Assembly (NCBI GenBank): GCA_947460615.1
Contig: CANHHG010000015.1
Span: forward strand, 1 to 38,635
DNA: 38,635 bases
DNA from: Bacteroidota bacterium
GTDB taxonomy: Bacteria; Bacteroidota; Bacteroidia; Flavobacteriales; Flavobacteriaceae
Direction of reading: 5' to 3'
Shown: positions 7,564 to 16,240 of the stretch, one piece after another
How the letters are laid out: each line of letters begins with the position of its first letter
How positions within the stretch are numbered: the first letter of the stretch is position 1
Program-made: the position numbers and the translations under genes
Notes under the pieces: model-generated
What the model saw: only the letters and a program-made list of their open reading frames with translations
Databases searched by the model: none
What the model was told of the DNA's origin: nothing

Positions 7564-9186
7564 TTACGCTAACATTGTAACAGGGTTTTCAATGTATTGT
7601 TTTAATGTTTGTAGGAATTGTGCTCCCGTAGCGCCGTCAATTGTTCGGTGATCACAAGCTAATGAAAGCATCATGGTATTTCCAACAACGATTTGTCCGT
7701 TTTTAACTACTGGTTTTTCAACAATTGCCCCTACCGATAAAATCGCAGAATTGGGTTGGTTGATAATTGAATTGAATTCAGTGATTCCAAACATACCTAA
7801 ATTAGAAATAGTAAAAGTACTACCTTCCATTTCTGATGGTAATAATTTTTTACCCTTTGCTCTTCCGGCAAGATCTCTAACATTTTCACCTATTTGTGAT
7901 AAACTCATTGCATCAGTAAAAGGTAATACAGGAACTACTAATCCGTCTTCAACTGCAACAGCAACCCCAATATTCACGTGGTAATTGATAAGAATTGAAT
8001 CTTCTCTCCACTGTGAATTTATTTTTGGATGTTTTTTTAATGCCAATGCACTTGCTTTAATTACCATATCGTTAAAAGATACTTTCGTATCTGGAACGCT
8101 ATTAATTATTGTTCTTGACTTCATAGCTTCATCCATTGAAACCTCAATAACAAGGTTGTAATGTGGAGCTGTAAATAAAGATTCCGCCAAACGTTTTGCA
8201 ATAATTTTGCGCATTTGTGAATTCTTAATTTCTTCGGTCATTTTTTCTCCTGTTGGAACAACTGGTCTAGCAGCAACTGGAGCAGCATCTGTTGGTGTAG
8301 AAATTGATGGTTGAGCTACTGCAGCCAAAGTTCCAGGCACAAAATTCTCAACATCGCTTTTTATAATTCTTCCATTTTCACCAGAACCATTAACTTGAGA
8401 AAGGTTAATTCCCTTTTCTTCCGCTATTTTTCTTGCTAATGGAGATACAAATACTCTTTCGTTTGAAGAACTAGTAGATGGAACTTGTACAGAGTTTGAA
8501 GTAGTTTCAGAAACAGCTTCTTTAACAGTTTCAGTTGGCGAAGCAGAACCTGAGGCTTTGAAGTTTTCTGCAATTCCAGAAATATCGGTTCCTGCCGGTC
8601 CTATTATTGCTAATAGTGAGTCGCAAGGTGCTGTCCCACCTTCTGGTATTCCAATGAATAGTAAAGTGCCAGCATTGAATGATTCAAATTCCATGGTGGC
8701 TTTATCCGTTTCAATTTCAGCAAGGATGTCCCCTTCAGCCACTTTATCTCCTACTTTCTTTAACCATGTTGCCACAGTTCCATCGGTCATTGTATCACTT
8801 AAACGAGGCATTGTAACCACGACAACTCCTTTTGGCAAAGCTGTTGAAGTTTGAGCAGCGCTTGTTGGTGTTTCTATAACTGCTGCTTCTGGAGCAGAAG
8901 TTTCTACTTGAGCCGAAGCAGAATTGATTAAATCAGAAATATCTTCTCCTTCTTTTCCTATAATGGCTAACAAGGAGTCGCAAGCTGCTGATTCTCCTTC
9001 TTTAATTCCGATATACAAAAGGGTACCAGAATTGAAAGATTCAAATTCCATTGTTGCTTTATCAGTTTCAATTTCGGCAAGAATATCACCTTCAGAAACT
9101 TTATCGCCCACTTTTTTAAGCCATGAAGCTACGGTACCTTCGGTCATCGTATCGCTCAATCGAGGCATGGTAATCACTTTTGCCAT
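7564..9186 (-). CDS. pdhC: Pyruvate dehydrogenase E2, dihydrolipoamide acetyltransferase
   Basis: The 540-residue core of the pyruvate dehydrogenase complex, passing acetyl groups from E1 to CoA. Two tandem lipoyl domains (about 1-80 and 122-200) each carry ETDKATMEFESFN, with the lipoylated lysines at 43 and 162. Ala/Pro/Ser/Thr-rich linkers separate them. An E3/E1-binding domain follows (about 246-282, VSPLARKIAEEKGINLSQV). The catalytic acyltransferase domain ends with DHRTIDGA (His513, Asp517). The two lipoyl domains are also very alike at DNA level, which suggests an internal duplication. It starts 2 bp after pdhA in one operon. Complexes with two lipoyl domains on E2 are usual in this lineage. 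Confidence 0.96.
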   Translation of the reverse strand: MAKVITMPRLSDTMTEGTVASWLKKVGDKVSEGDILAEIETDKATMEFESFNSGTLLYIGIKEGESAACDSLLAIIGKEGEDISDLINSASAQVETSAPEAAVIETPTSAAQTSTALPKGVVVVTMPRLSDTMTDGTVATWLKKVGDKVAEGDILAEIETDKATMEFESFNAGTLLFIGIPEGGTAPCDSLLAIIGPAGTDISGIAENFKASGSASPTETVKEAVSETTSNSVQVPSTSSSNERVFVSPLARKIAEEKGINLSQVNGSGENGRIIKSDVENFVPGTLAAVAQPSISTPTDAAPVAARPVVPTGEKMTEEIKNSQMRKIIAKRLAESLFTAPHYNLVIEVSMDEAMKSRTIINSVPDTKVSFNDMVIKASALALKKHPKINSQWREDSILINYHVNIGVAVAVEDGLVVPVLPFTDAMSLSQIGENVRDLAGRAKGKKLLPSEMEGSTFTISNLGMFGITEFNSIINQPNSAILSVGAIVEKPVVKNGQIVVGNTMMLSLACDHRTIDGATGAQFLQTLKQYIENPVTMLA

Positions 9187-9188
9187 AA

Positions 9189-10190
9189 TTATTTCAGTTT
9201 ATGAGGGATAAATGGATAGTTTTCTTGTTCGTAAACCACATCATATAATTGTTGCACTTCTGGAAATGGAGATTCTTCCGCAAATGTTGCGCATTCTTCC
9301 ACCAAGTCTTTTACTCGTTCGTCAATTGCTTCAATTTCTTCTGCTGTAGCATATTTTTGGTCCATGATTACATCTAAAACTTGTGTAATTGGATCAATTT
9401 TTCTGTATTCGTCTACTTCTTCTTTGGTACGGTATAATTGCGCATCCGACATAGAGTGTCCTCTGTAACGGTACGTTTTCATTTCTAAAAATGTAGGTCC
9501 ATCACCACGACGTGCTCTTTCAATTGCCTCATGCATTGCTTCCGCAACTTTCACTGGATTCATTCCGTCAACTGGTCCGCAAGGCATTTCATATCCTAAA
9601 CCAAGTTTCCAAATATCAGTATGATTGGCAGTTCTTTCTACAGAAGTTCCCATTGCGTATCCATTGTTTTCTACAATAAAAACTACTGGTAATTTCCACA
9701 GCATTGCCATGTTAAAAGCTTCATGAAGTGATCCTTGGCGAGCTGCACCATCACCAAAATAAGTCATAGTTACACCGCCAGTTTCAAAATATTTATCAGC
9801 AAATGCCATTCCAGCTCCCACAGGGATTTGAGCTCCTACAATTCCATGACCTCCAAAGAAACCATGTTCTTTAGAAAAAATGTGCATTGAACCTCCCATA
9901 CCTTTAGAAGTACCCGTTACTTTTCCTAATAATTCAGCCATTACTTTTCTAGGATCAACACCCATTCCAATAGGCTGAACGTGATTTCTATAGGCGGTGA
10001 TCATTTTGTCTTTTGATAGGTCCATTGCGTGTAATGCCCCGGCTAAAACTGCTTCTTGCCCATTGTATAAATGTAGGAAACCTCTAACTTTTTGTTGAAT
10101 ATAAAGCGCTGCTAATTTGTCTTCAAATTTTCTCCAAAGCAGCATGTCTTCGTACCACTTTAAATAAACTTCTTTTGTAACTTCTTTCAT
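9189..10190 (-). CDS. pdhA: Pyruvate dehydrogenase E1 component, alpha subunit
   Basis: A 333-residue subunit that decarboxylates pyruvate with thiamine diphosphate and acetylates the lipoyl groups of E2. The ThDP motif is clear: GDGAARQG (146-153) to ENN (174-176). The loop YRYRGHSMSDAQLYRTKEE, which carries the conserved serines and contacts ThDP, lies near 240-260. The length is that of a heterotetrameric (alpha2beta2) E1, so a separate beta subunit is needed. None lies in this operon or elsewhere in the window. A TATTTTTG box and a perfect palindrome lie upstream (10264-10293). Confidence 0.96.
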   Translation of the reverse strand: MKEVTKEVYLKWYEDMLLWRKFEDKLAALYIQQKVRGFLHLYNGQEAVLAGALHAMDLSKDKMITAYRNHVQPIGMGVDPRKVMAELLGKVTGTSKGMGGSMHIFSKEHGFFGGHGIVGAQIPVGAGMAFADKYFETGGVTMTYFGDGAARQGSLHEAFNMAMLWKLPVVFIVENNGYAMGTSVERTANHTDIWKLGLGYEMPCGPVDGMNPVKVAEAMHEAIERARRGDGPTFLEMKTYRYRGHSMSDAQLYRTKEEVDEYRKIDPITQVLDVIMDQKYATAEEIEAIDERVKDLVEECATFAEESPFPEVQQLYDVVYEQENYPFIPHKLK

Positions 10191-10263
10191 TTTAGTAGAT
10201 TGTTTATTGTATCTGCATTTTAATATCTATTTAAAAATAGAAATTCATACAAATTTCAAGATG

Positions 10264-10271
10264 CAAAAATA
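10264..10271 (-). promoter_or_regulatory. -7 box (TATTTTTG) of the pdhA-pdhC operon
   Basis: The minus strand reads TATTTTTG, matching TAnnTTTG, 73 nt upstream of the pdhA ATG. The palindrome at 10277-10293 lies directly upstream of it, in the spacer. Confidence 0.45.
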
Positions 10272-10276
10272 ATACA

Positions 10277-10293
10277 TTACTTCTAAGAAGTAA
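10277..10293. promoter_or_regulatory. Perfect 8-bp inverted repeat, candidate operator for pdhAC
   Basis: TTACTTCT-A-AGAAGTAA is a perfect 8+1+8 palindrome. It begins 5 bp upstream of the predicted -7 box, so it fills the promoter spacer. A dimeric repressor bound here could block RNA polymerase. The regulator is unknown. The rest of the 245-bp gap between pdhA and cdd is A/T-rich and shows no gene. Confidence 0.4.
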
Positions 10294-10435
10294 AATATAA
10301 TAGTATTTTTATTTAATAATTTAATGGTAACACTATTAATGCTATTTATCCGCTGTTTTTTTTATTGAATTATCTAATAATAGGATAATAATTTAATAAA
10401 ATGTAAATTTAAGTCCTTAATTAGAGTTAATTATC

Positions 10436-10918
10436 TTACAATAATTTTTTGTCAAACATTAGAGGCAACAAATTCTTTAATGATTCTGATTTATAGACGT
10501 TTCCAGATTCTCCCATGAAATAGATTTCAATAGGTAATTCTTGGTTTATTTCATATTCAGAAATAGATTGTCTGCAGGCGCCACAGGGAGGAATAGGAGT
10601 TAAGCTTGGATTGTCATCAGCCGTTGCAGAGATCGCCATTTTCATAATTTTGGCTTCAGGATAAATAGCACTCGCAGAAAAGATAGCCACCCTTTCAGCG
10701 CAAAGGCCAGATGGGTAGGCTGCATTTTCCTGATTTGAACCCAAAACAACCTGATTGTTATCTAACAATAGTGCCACACCTACTCGAAAATGAGAATAAG
10801 GAGCATACGCTTTTTTCCTAATTCCCACTGCTTTTTCCATCAATGAAAAGACGTCATTTGGTAATTCAGAAACAGATTCAAATATTGTGAACTTTGAGGT
10901 AATGCTAATTTCTTTCAT
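10436..10918 (-). CDS. cdd: Cytidine deaminase
   Basis: A 160-residue zinc enzyme deaminating cytidine and deoxycytidine in pyrimidine salvage. The active-site motifs are CAERVA (Cys73 zinc ligand, catalytic Glu75) and PCGAC (zinc ligands Cys112 and Cys115). The substrate-binding stretch YSHFRVGVALL and the NQENAAYPSGL segment precede them. The short, three-cysteine form is the homotetrameric type. It has an extra N-terminal arm of about 20 residues. It lies 67 bp downstream of porV, with a strong hairpin in between. Confidence 0.96.
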   Translation of the reverse strand: MKEISITSKFTIFESVSELPNDVFSLMEKAVGIRKKAYAPYSHFRVGVALLLDNNQVVLGSNQENAAYPSGLCAERVAIFSASAIYPEAKIMKMAISATADDNPSLTPIPPCGACRQSISEYEINQELPIEIYFMGESGNVYKSESLKNLLPLMFDKKLL

Positions 10919-10934
10919 AGATTTTTGAGGAAAA

Positions 10935-10965
10935 AAAATCCAAATTTCATTGAAATTTGGATTTT
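10935..10965 (-). terminator. Terminator between porV and cdd
   Basis: AAAATCCAAATTTCA (10935-10949) and TGAAATTTGGATTTT (10951-10965) are perfect 15-bp complements around a single base. In practice this makes a 13-bp stem with a small loop. On the minus strand it follows the porV stop by about 20 nt and is succeeded by a T-run. Its end lies only 16 nt before the cdd start codon. Confidence 0.8.
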
Positions 10966-10985
10966 AATATTTTAATTAATTACTA

Positions 10986-12167
10986 TTAATATTCTTCGTA
11001 TTTGTCTCCAAAGTTAAAGGTTAAGGAGAATCGTAAAGTATTTTCTAATGGGTTTTGAACTTTTGAGGTTGACATTAGATAAGAAACATCAATCTTAACT
11101 ACATTGTATTTGAAACCTGCTCCAAAAGTAAAATATTGTCTGGCTCCTTTTAACGGACTTTCATGAAAATAACCCATACGCATCGCAAAGGAATCTTGGT
11201 ATAAATACTCTGCAGCAACCGAATAAGTTATTTCTTTTAACTCTTCACCGAACCCTCCTGGGGCATCATTAAAAGATTTAAAGATACCTGGAACCCAACT
11301 AATTTTCTTGTAATCGGCGTTAGCGTCTCTTAAATCTTGTGTGTTTGTAAGGCCATCTTGATTGTAATCGTATAGATTAGAACTATCCATTTGAGGAGTT
11401 GGAACCAATAATTTGTTTAGTTCTAAACTGGTGGTAATTTTGTTGTAATCATCAAAAATAAAATCGAAGCTACCCCCTAATTTCATTTGTGCTGGTAAAA
11501 AATTCGCATTGATATCAGAAACATTGGCGTCATAATTTATTTTTGGACCCAAATTTTGAAAGTTGAAACCCAGTCGGTAACGACCATCAAAATCGGAGAA
11601 GGCAGTTTGTTCCGACTGAAAAAATCCAGCTACATCAACGGCAAATGTGTTCGCAGCAGTTCTATCGTTATTGGAATCAATTCTTAAACTGGAGCTTATA
11701 AATCTTCCGGCTACCGACATGGAGAATTTTTCACTCAGTTTAAGTGCATAGGAACCATCTAATGAAAATTCATTAGGTCTTACCACATTTGCTGGATCAA
11801 AAGCATTTTCACGCAATTCAATTTCTCCTAAACTGAAATAACGAATACTTCCAGCAAAAGCACTTTTTTCATTTATTTTATTAAAATAGTTTACTTGTCC
11901 CAAAGAAATGTCATTTACTAGAGCAGTAAGATATGGGGTGTAGCTGGTTGTAAATCCTTGTTTTTCTGTTGAAAAGGCATATTTAGCGGGATTCCATTGT
12001 TGAGAAAAGGCATCTGCCGAAGTGGCAACTCCCTGGTCTCCTAAACCTGCGGCTCTTGCATCAGCAGCAATTAATAAAAACGGAACCCCCGTAGTTATTA
12101 CTCTTTCTTGTGCTTTTAGGTTAGAAATTGCTGTAATGCAAATCAGTATTATGGCGATTCTTTTCAT
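10986..12167 (-). CDS. porV: T9SS outer-membrane shuttle protein PorV (LptO)
   Basis: A 393-residue outer-membrane beta-barrel of the FadL-like kind that collects T9SS cargo from the translocon and delivers it to PorU, also called LptO or PG27. The signal peptide ends near SNLKAQ. The diagnostic start of the mature protein is visible: FLLIAADARAAGLGDQGVA, followed by SADAFSQQWNPAKYAF. The remainder is alternating amphipathic strands ending in FSLTFNFGD. The frame extends to a TTG at 12176, but ATG 12167 gives the normal N-terminus. It is 29 bp downstream of porU, in one operon with it. Confidence 0.95.
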   Translation of the reverse strand: MKRIAIILICITAISNLKAQERVITTGVPFLLIAADARAAGLGDQGVATSADAFSQQWNPAKYAFSTEKQGFTTSYTPYLTALVNDISLGQVNYFNKINEKSAFAGSIRYFSLGEIELRENAFDPANVVRPNEFSLDGSYALKLSEKFSMSVAGRFISSSLRIDSNNDRTAANTFAVDVAGFFQSEQTAFSDFDGRYRLGFNFQNLGPKINYDANVSDINANFLPAQMKLGGSFDFIFDDYNKITTSLELNKLLVPTPQMDSSNLYDYNQDGLTNTQDLRDANADYKKISWVPGIFKSFNDAPGGFGEELKEITYSVAAEYLYQDSFAMRMGYFHESPLKGARQYFTFGAGFKYNVVKIDVSYLMSTSKVQNPLENTLRFSLTFNFGDKYEEY

Positions 12168-12205
12168 TCTATTCAAAAATTATATTAGACAAATATAGTA
12201 CATTA

Positions 12206-15200
12206 TTAAAGTATTACCAATTTTTCAAACTTTTCCGTTTTTTGATTGGTTAAAGTTGATTTTACAGTCAATTTATATACGTAAACTCCTTTACCAATTT
12301 TATCTCCAAAATCATCTTTTCCATCCCAAGTGATCTCCCGCGAAAGAAAACCATCAGTATAAACAACCTGATTTTTAGACCACACTATTTTACCAGTAAT
12401 GGTCATCACTTGAACTTGCACCTCTAAAGGTTCGTAGGGATGGTTGTGTGTGAACCAAAATTGGGTATGATTTACAAATGGATTGGGATAGTTTAGAACA
12501 TTGGTTAACGTCATCGAATCGTCACTTACAACTACAAATTGAATTTCAGCACTAATTGGATTGTTGTAAACATCCCAAGCTTTAAAGGTAATAGTATGTA
12601 TTCCCGGTGCTAAATTTCTAAATGGATATCTTAATTTTCCCTTTTTATAATTATCTAATTCTGTTTCGTAATAATCATTAATTATGTAAGGATCACTTTC
12701 ATTTCCATCTAAAATAGCTACAATGTCATGTCCAATTCCGCTCGCGGTATTAATTCCATTTTCATCTTCTAGATAGGCTAGAAAAAATGGAGAGGCATTG
12801 GTAATTCCGCCATAAACAAATGTTTGGTCGTTCATGAATAATTTCACTGTTGGAGGAGTGATATCGGCTGCTGCCAATGTGTTTATGCCTCCAATTTTGA
12901 TGGTGGTGTCGACGCCTGAATTATCAATAAATTCAGAATTTTTTTTCGAATAAAAACTAACTCGTCCATTTCCAACAGGGATTTTAATGTCTCTTGGAAC
13001 GACAAATCCAAATTCAAATTGCCCGTTGTTAACCGATGCATTTCCTCTAAAAATAGTTTCTCCTAGCGTGTTAAAATTTACTGGAGGGCTATTTCCGTCA
13101 TTGTTGAATGTTACTTTTATAATGTTTTTGTCAAATATATTAATTGCTAATTCACCATTGTAATTTGATATTAGAATGTTATTTTCATCGGTAACTTCGC
13201 CCGTTAACTTTACATAAGCTAGCGATTTAAAATCGGGTATTGCTCCAGTAATAGGAATATCGTTTACTTTAGTCAATCGAATTTTAGGTTTTGGAATGGC
13301 TAACATTAAAGCAGGATCACCAATATAAAAAACAACATTTGATGAAGAACTCGGATTGCTGTTTTTGGCTAATCGTAACGCTTCTGCGATAGAGGTATAT
13401 TGGTTTGAGCCATATGAAAATAAATATTCTGATAGTTTATCATTAAAAAATTCTGCTGATCCTTGACCTATGGATCTTGTGGTTGTAACCATAGAAATCG
13501 CTCCGCCTTTTGGATTCCAATAAGTATATTCACCAGCCGTTGGTCGGTACGGATTGTCGAATCTTGAAAAATCACAGGTAATGGTAATAAACAAAGGGTA
13601 TTTGTATTGATTGCTTAAAGTTTGGCCATCGGATTTTTCCCAAATCCTCTCTCCAGTTAGCCCATCTTCACCACCATGACCAAGATAATTGAAAACTAAA
13701 GCTCCTTTTTCAAAGGCATTAAAAATATCCTCTCGCGCTTTTGGATAGCGATTTCCTCCAGAAGAAGTTTCTTGGATATAGGAATCTAATAGGACTTTTT
13801 TTACATTAATAAATGGTTTTTCAGTTACAATTCTGTCGGCCAACTGATTTTGACGCAATTGTAAAGAGGCATCAGAAGATTTATCGGAATCATCTGAGAT
13901 GGCAACATAATTATTTCTCCAATTCCCATAAGATTTCAAATCATTGTATTCAAAAACCTTTTTAATCATATCTTCCGCTTGGGTAGTTGAGCTTACTAAC
14001 ATTCTGCCGACAGCAATATCAATTCCACCAAAATAGTAAGCGATATTTCCCTCAGTCGGATCCATATAACCAAAAAAGTCATCAGAGGTATAGGATGCTT
14101 CTCCCCCGGAAGTGCTATTTAAAGCATGGTAAATGGGAACGATATTAGTATTGTTTGGAATTCTATTTTTGTAATCAAATGAAGCGTCGCCAAATAAATT
14201 GATGTATTTTATTCTTTTGGTAGGATTTGAAGCATTGAAATAAATATATTTTATAAAATTTCTAATTGCCGCAATATCTTGTTTACCTGAAGAAAATTCT
14301 TCATAAATAGATTCTAAGGTGACTGTTTTTACATTTAATTGAGAGTAGTTAGAGTGAAAAGCGGCTAATTTATCTGCCTGAGATTTTAAAAATTGTGGAG
14401 TAATGATTAGGTAATCCAAATCTTGGAATACCCCTTGATTATTTTTAAAAATAGTACCTTTTAGATTTTGATTAGAAACCCTTGAAGAGTTATCTCTTAA
14501 AGGGCTATATAAATCAGCATAATCTATAGCAATGTAGCTCCTAGTGTCTCCAAGCGGTGCTTTAAAATTAAAATTATTTTGATTTGAGTTGTCAATATTG
14601 GTAACATTATAGATATCAGTGATATCCCATATATTTGAAATTCCTGAAGCCGAATTGAATTGGTAAGAAGCAATGCCAGTAAGAGTATTGGCGTCTTTAT
14701 ATTGAAAACGAAATTGCTTTCCATAACCGGTCAAACTCCGTTTAGATTTAAGAATAATATTATCTAGATAAGCATTAGATGAAGGTACACCTGCATTATC
14801 GTAGGTTAGTTTTATTTTAATAGTATTTGAAGCCGTAATAGTTGTATTCAATGGTAATGAGGCAATATTTAATTCTGTTCCAGAACCAGCAGCTATTGGT
14901 GACAAATTAATATTTCCAACCAATTGGCCATTGGATTCTACTTTAAACGAAGTAGCATTGAAGGCGTTGGAACCTACAGTAATATTCAAATTTATTGGTG
15001 AGGTGGTAACAACATTTGGAACGTCAAAAGTAAATTCTTGCACATTATTAATATTAAATGGTTCGCCAAACCATTGTCGTCCTGCACGAACAATATTGAT
15101 TAAGTCCACTTCATGAAATTGATAATCGTCAAAAGTGGTGATATTTAAAGTTGCCGCTTGTGCAGGTTGTATAAAATTTTGTATTCGTTTACCTTGATCG

Positions 15201-16033
15201 CCAGTTAATGTAACATAGTAATAGGACTTATTTGCAAACAAGTTGCTGTTGGTTTGACTCTCTTCATTCCAATTGTCTACACCTTCAGCATAGAATAAAA
15301 TGTAGTCATTATCATTAAAAATACCGTCATTTTCTCCAATAAATTGGATGGCATTTTCGGTTAAATCGTTAGGGTAAAAAGTACTGTTTAATAAAGGAAG
15401 CATTCGGCCTCCATTTCCATAAATTTTAATTTTTCGAGGGTCTACATTAACATTAAAACCAAGGCTACTTAGAAAACTTTTTGAAATTTTATACACCCCC
15501 GATTTTTCAACATAAAATCGGAACCAATCTCCTGTTGCTAAAACTGAATTGGAAATTTGTAGATTACTAGAGGTTTCTTGTGTGTTTTTTGAGTTTTTAT
15601 TTTGAGAAAATGAGTAAGAGAAGGAAACTACTTTTTTGAAAAATCCCCCTTCCTTAATAATCGGGGAGAGGCTTAAATAGGCAAATATTTTATCTCTTGC
15701 AAAGGTTGATTTTATGGATGCATTTATAGAATTTGGAATATTATTTTGATTTAAATCACCAAGTTCAAAGGACGAAATAGCTTCGTAAACAACATTTGTA
15801 ATTTGAAGTGAATTTTCATCAATCGCTTCCGTTTGTGATAAATTTAAATGGTAATTAATTGATTTTTTGGAATTGTCAAAATTGAAATTTTCGGATTTAA
15901 AATGGGGAATATTGTATAAATCGTTTCCATAATAAATTCCTGACCTCTGAGACCAAACTAATGAAACATCTCCTTTTTGCTGGGAAAAAGTAGCTATAGA
16001 TATAAATACTAAAATTAAATATTTAATTTTCAT
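12206..16033 (-). CDS. porU: T9SS sortase PorU (gingipain-like C25 peptidase)
   Basis: A 1275-residue surface cysteine peptidase that cuts the C-terminal signal from T9SS cargo and attaches the cargo to lipid. The catalytic pair is His786 (NYLGHGGEDG) and Cys820 (TITCDFSRFD), 34 residues apart as in gingipains. After the C25 domain come Ig-like strands and a C-terminal domain of the T9SS type (NYPNPFVNHTQFWF ... GKGVYVYKLTV), which PorU keeps for docking to PorV. The signal peptide is short (KYLILVFISIATFSQQ). It is divergent from gldJ, the arrangement known from F. johnsoniae, and co-transcribed with porV. Confidence 0.95.
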   Translation of the reverse strand: MKIKYLILVFISIATFSQQKGDVSLVWSQRSGIYYGNDLYNIPHFKSENFNFDNSKKSINYHLNLSQTEAIDENSLQITNVVYEAISSFELGDLNQNNIPNSINASIKSTFARDKIFAYLSLSPIIKEGGFFKKVVSFSYSFSQNKNSKNTQETSSNLQISNSVLATGDWFRFYVEKSGVYKISKSFLSSLGFNVNVDPRKIKIYGNGGRMLPLLNSTFYPNDLTENAIQFIGENDGIFNDNDYILFYAEGVDNWNEESQTNSNLFANKSYYYVTLTGDQGKRIQNFIQPAQAATLNITTFDDYQFHEVDLINIVRAGRQWFGEPFNINNVQEFTFDVPNVVTTSPINLNITVGSNAFNATSFKVESNGQLVGNINLSPIAAGSGTELNIASLPLNTTITASNTIKIKLTYDNAGVPSSNAYLDNIILKSKRSLTGYGKQFRFQYKDANTLTGIASYQFNSASGISNIWDITDIYNVTNIDNSNQNNFNFKAPLGDTRSYIAIDYADLYSPLRDNSSRVSNQNLKGTIFKNNQGVFQDLDYLIITPQFLKSQADKLAAFHSNYSQLNVKTVTLESIYEEFSSGKQDIAAIRNFIKYIYFNASNPTKRIKYINLFGDASFDYKNRIPNNTNIVPIYHALNSTSGGEASYTSDDFFGYMDPTEGNIAYYFGGIDIAVGRMLVSSTTQAEDMIKKVFEYNDLKSYGNWRNNYVAISDDSDKSSDASLQLRQNQLADRIVTEKPFINVKKVLLDSYIQETSSGGNRYPKAREDIFNAFEKGALVFNYLGHGGEDGLTGERIWEKSDGQTLSNQYKYPLFITITCDFSRFDNPYRPTAGEYTYWNPKGGAISMVTTTRSIGQGSAEFFNDKLSEYLFSYGSNQYTSIAEALRLAKNSNPSSSSNVVFYIGDPALMLAIPKPKIRLTKVNDIPITGAIPDFKSLAYVKLTGEVTDENNILISNYNGELAINIFDKNIIKVTFNNDGNSPPVNFNTLGETIFRGNASVNNGQFEFGFVVPRDIKIPVGNGRVSFYSKKNSEFIDNSGVDTTIKIGGINTLAAADITPPTVKLFMNDQTFVYGGITNASPFFLAYLEDENGINTASGIGHDIVAILDGNESDPYIINDYYETELDNYKKGKLRYPFRNLAPGIHTITFKAWDVYNNPISAEIQFVVVSDDSMTLTNVLNYPNPFVNHTQFWFTHNHPYEPLEVQVQVMTITGKIVWSKNQVVYTDGFLSREITWDGKDDFGDKIGKGVYVYKLTVKSTLTNQKTEKFEKLVIL

Positions 16034-16115
16034 AAGTTTTTAATAACGCTAAATTACATCAATTAGTGTATAGATTAAAATTAAATTTTGTCTGTACCTA
16101 ATATAATATTTGAAT

Positions 16116-16123
16116 TATTTTTG
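16116..16123 (+). promoter_or_regulatory. -7 box (TATTTTTG) upstream of gldJ
   Basis: An exact TAnnTTTG match in the 207-bp divergent porU-gldJ gap. A TTTG at 16087-16090 is 25 nt upstream, further than the usual 19-20. It would give a leader of about 110 nt. No gene is visible in this gap. Confidence 0.3.
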
Positions 16124-16240
16124 CGTTCTGAGTTTGTAATCAAATTTTTTTGATCGAATTTTAAAATAAATTAATACAAATATGTTGCGGTTTAATAGTT
16201 AATTATTATATTCGCCACAAAATTATTACCATATTTAAGT

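Noticed and set aside
8558..9211. Two similar plus-strand open frames opposite pdhC
   Set aside because: They mirror the two lipoyl domains of pdhC on the other strand.
12168..12176. TTG start extending porV by three residues
   Set aside because: ATG 12167 gives a normal signal peptide.
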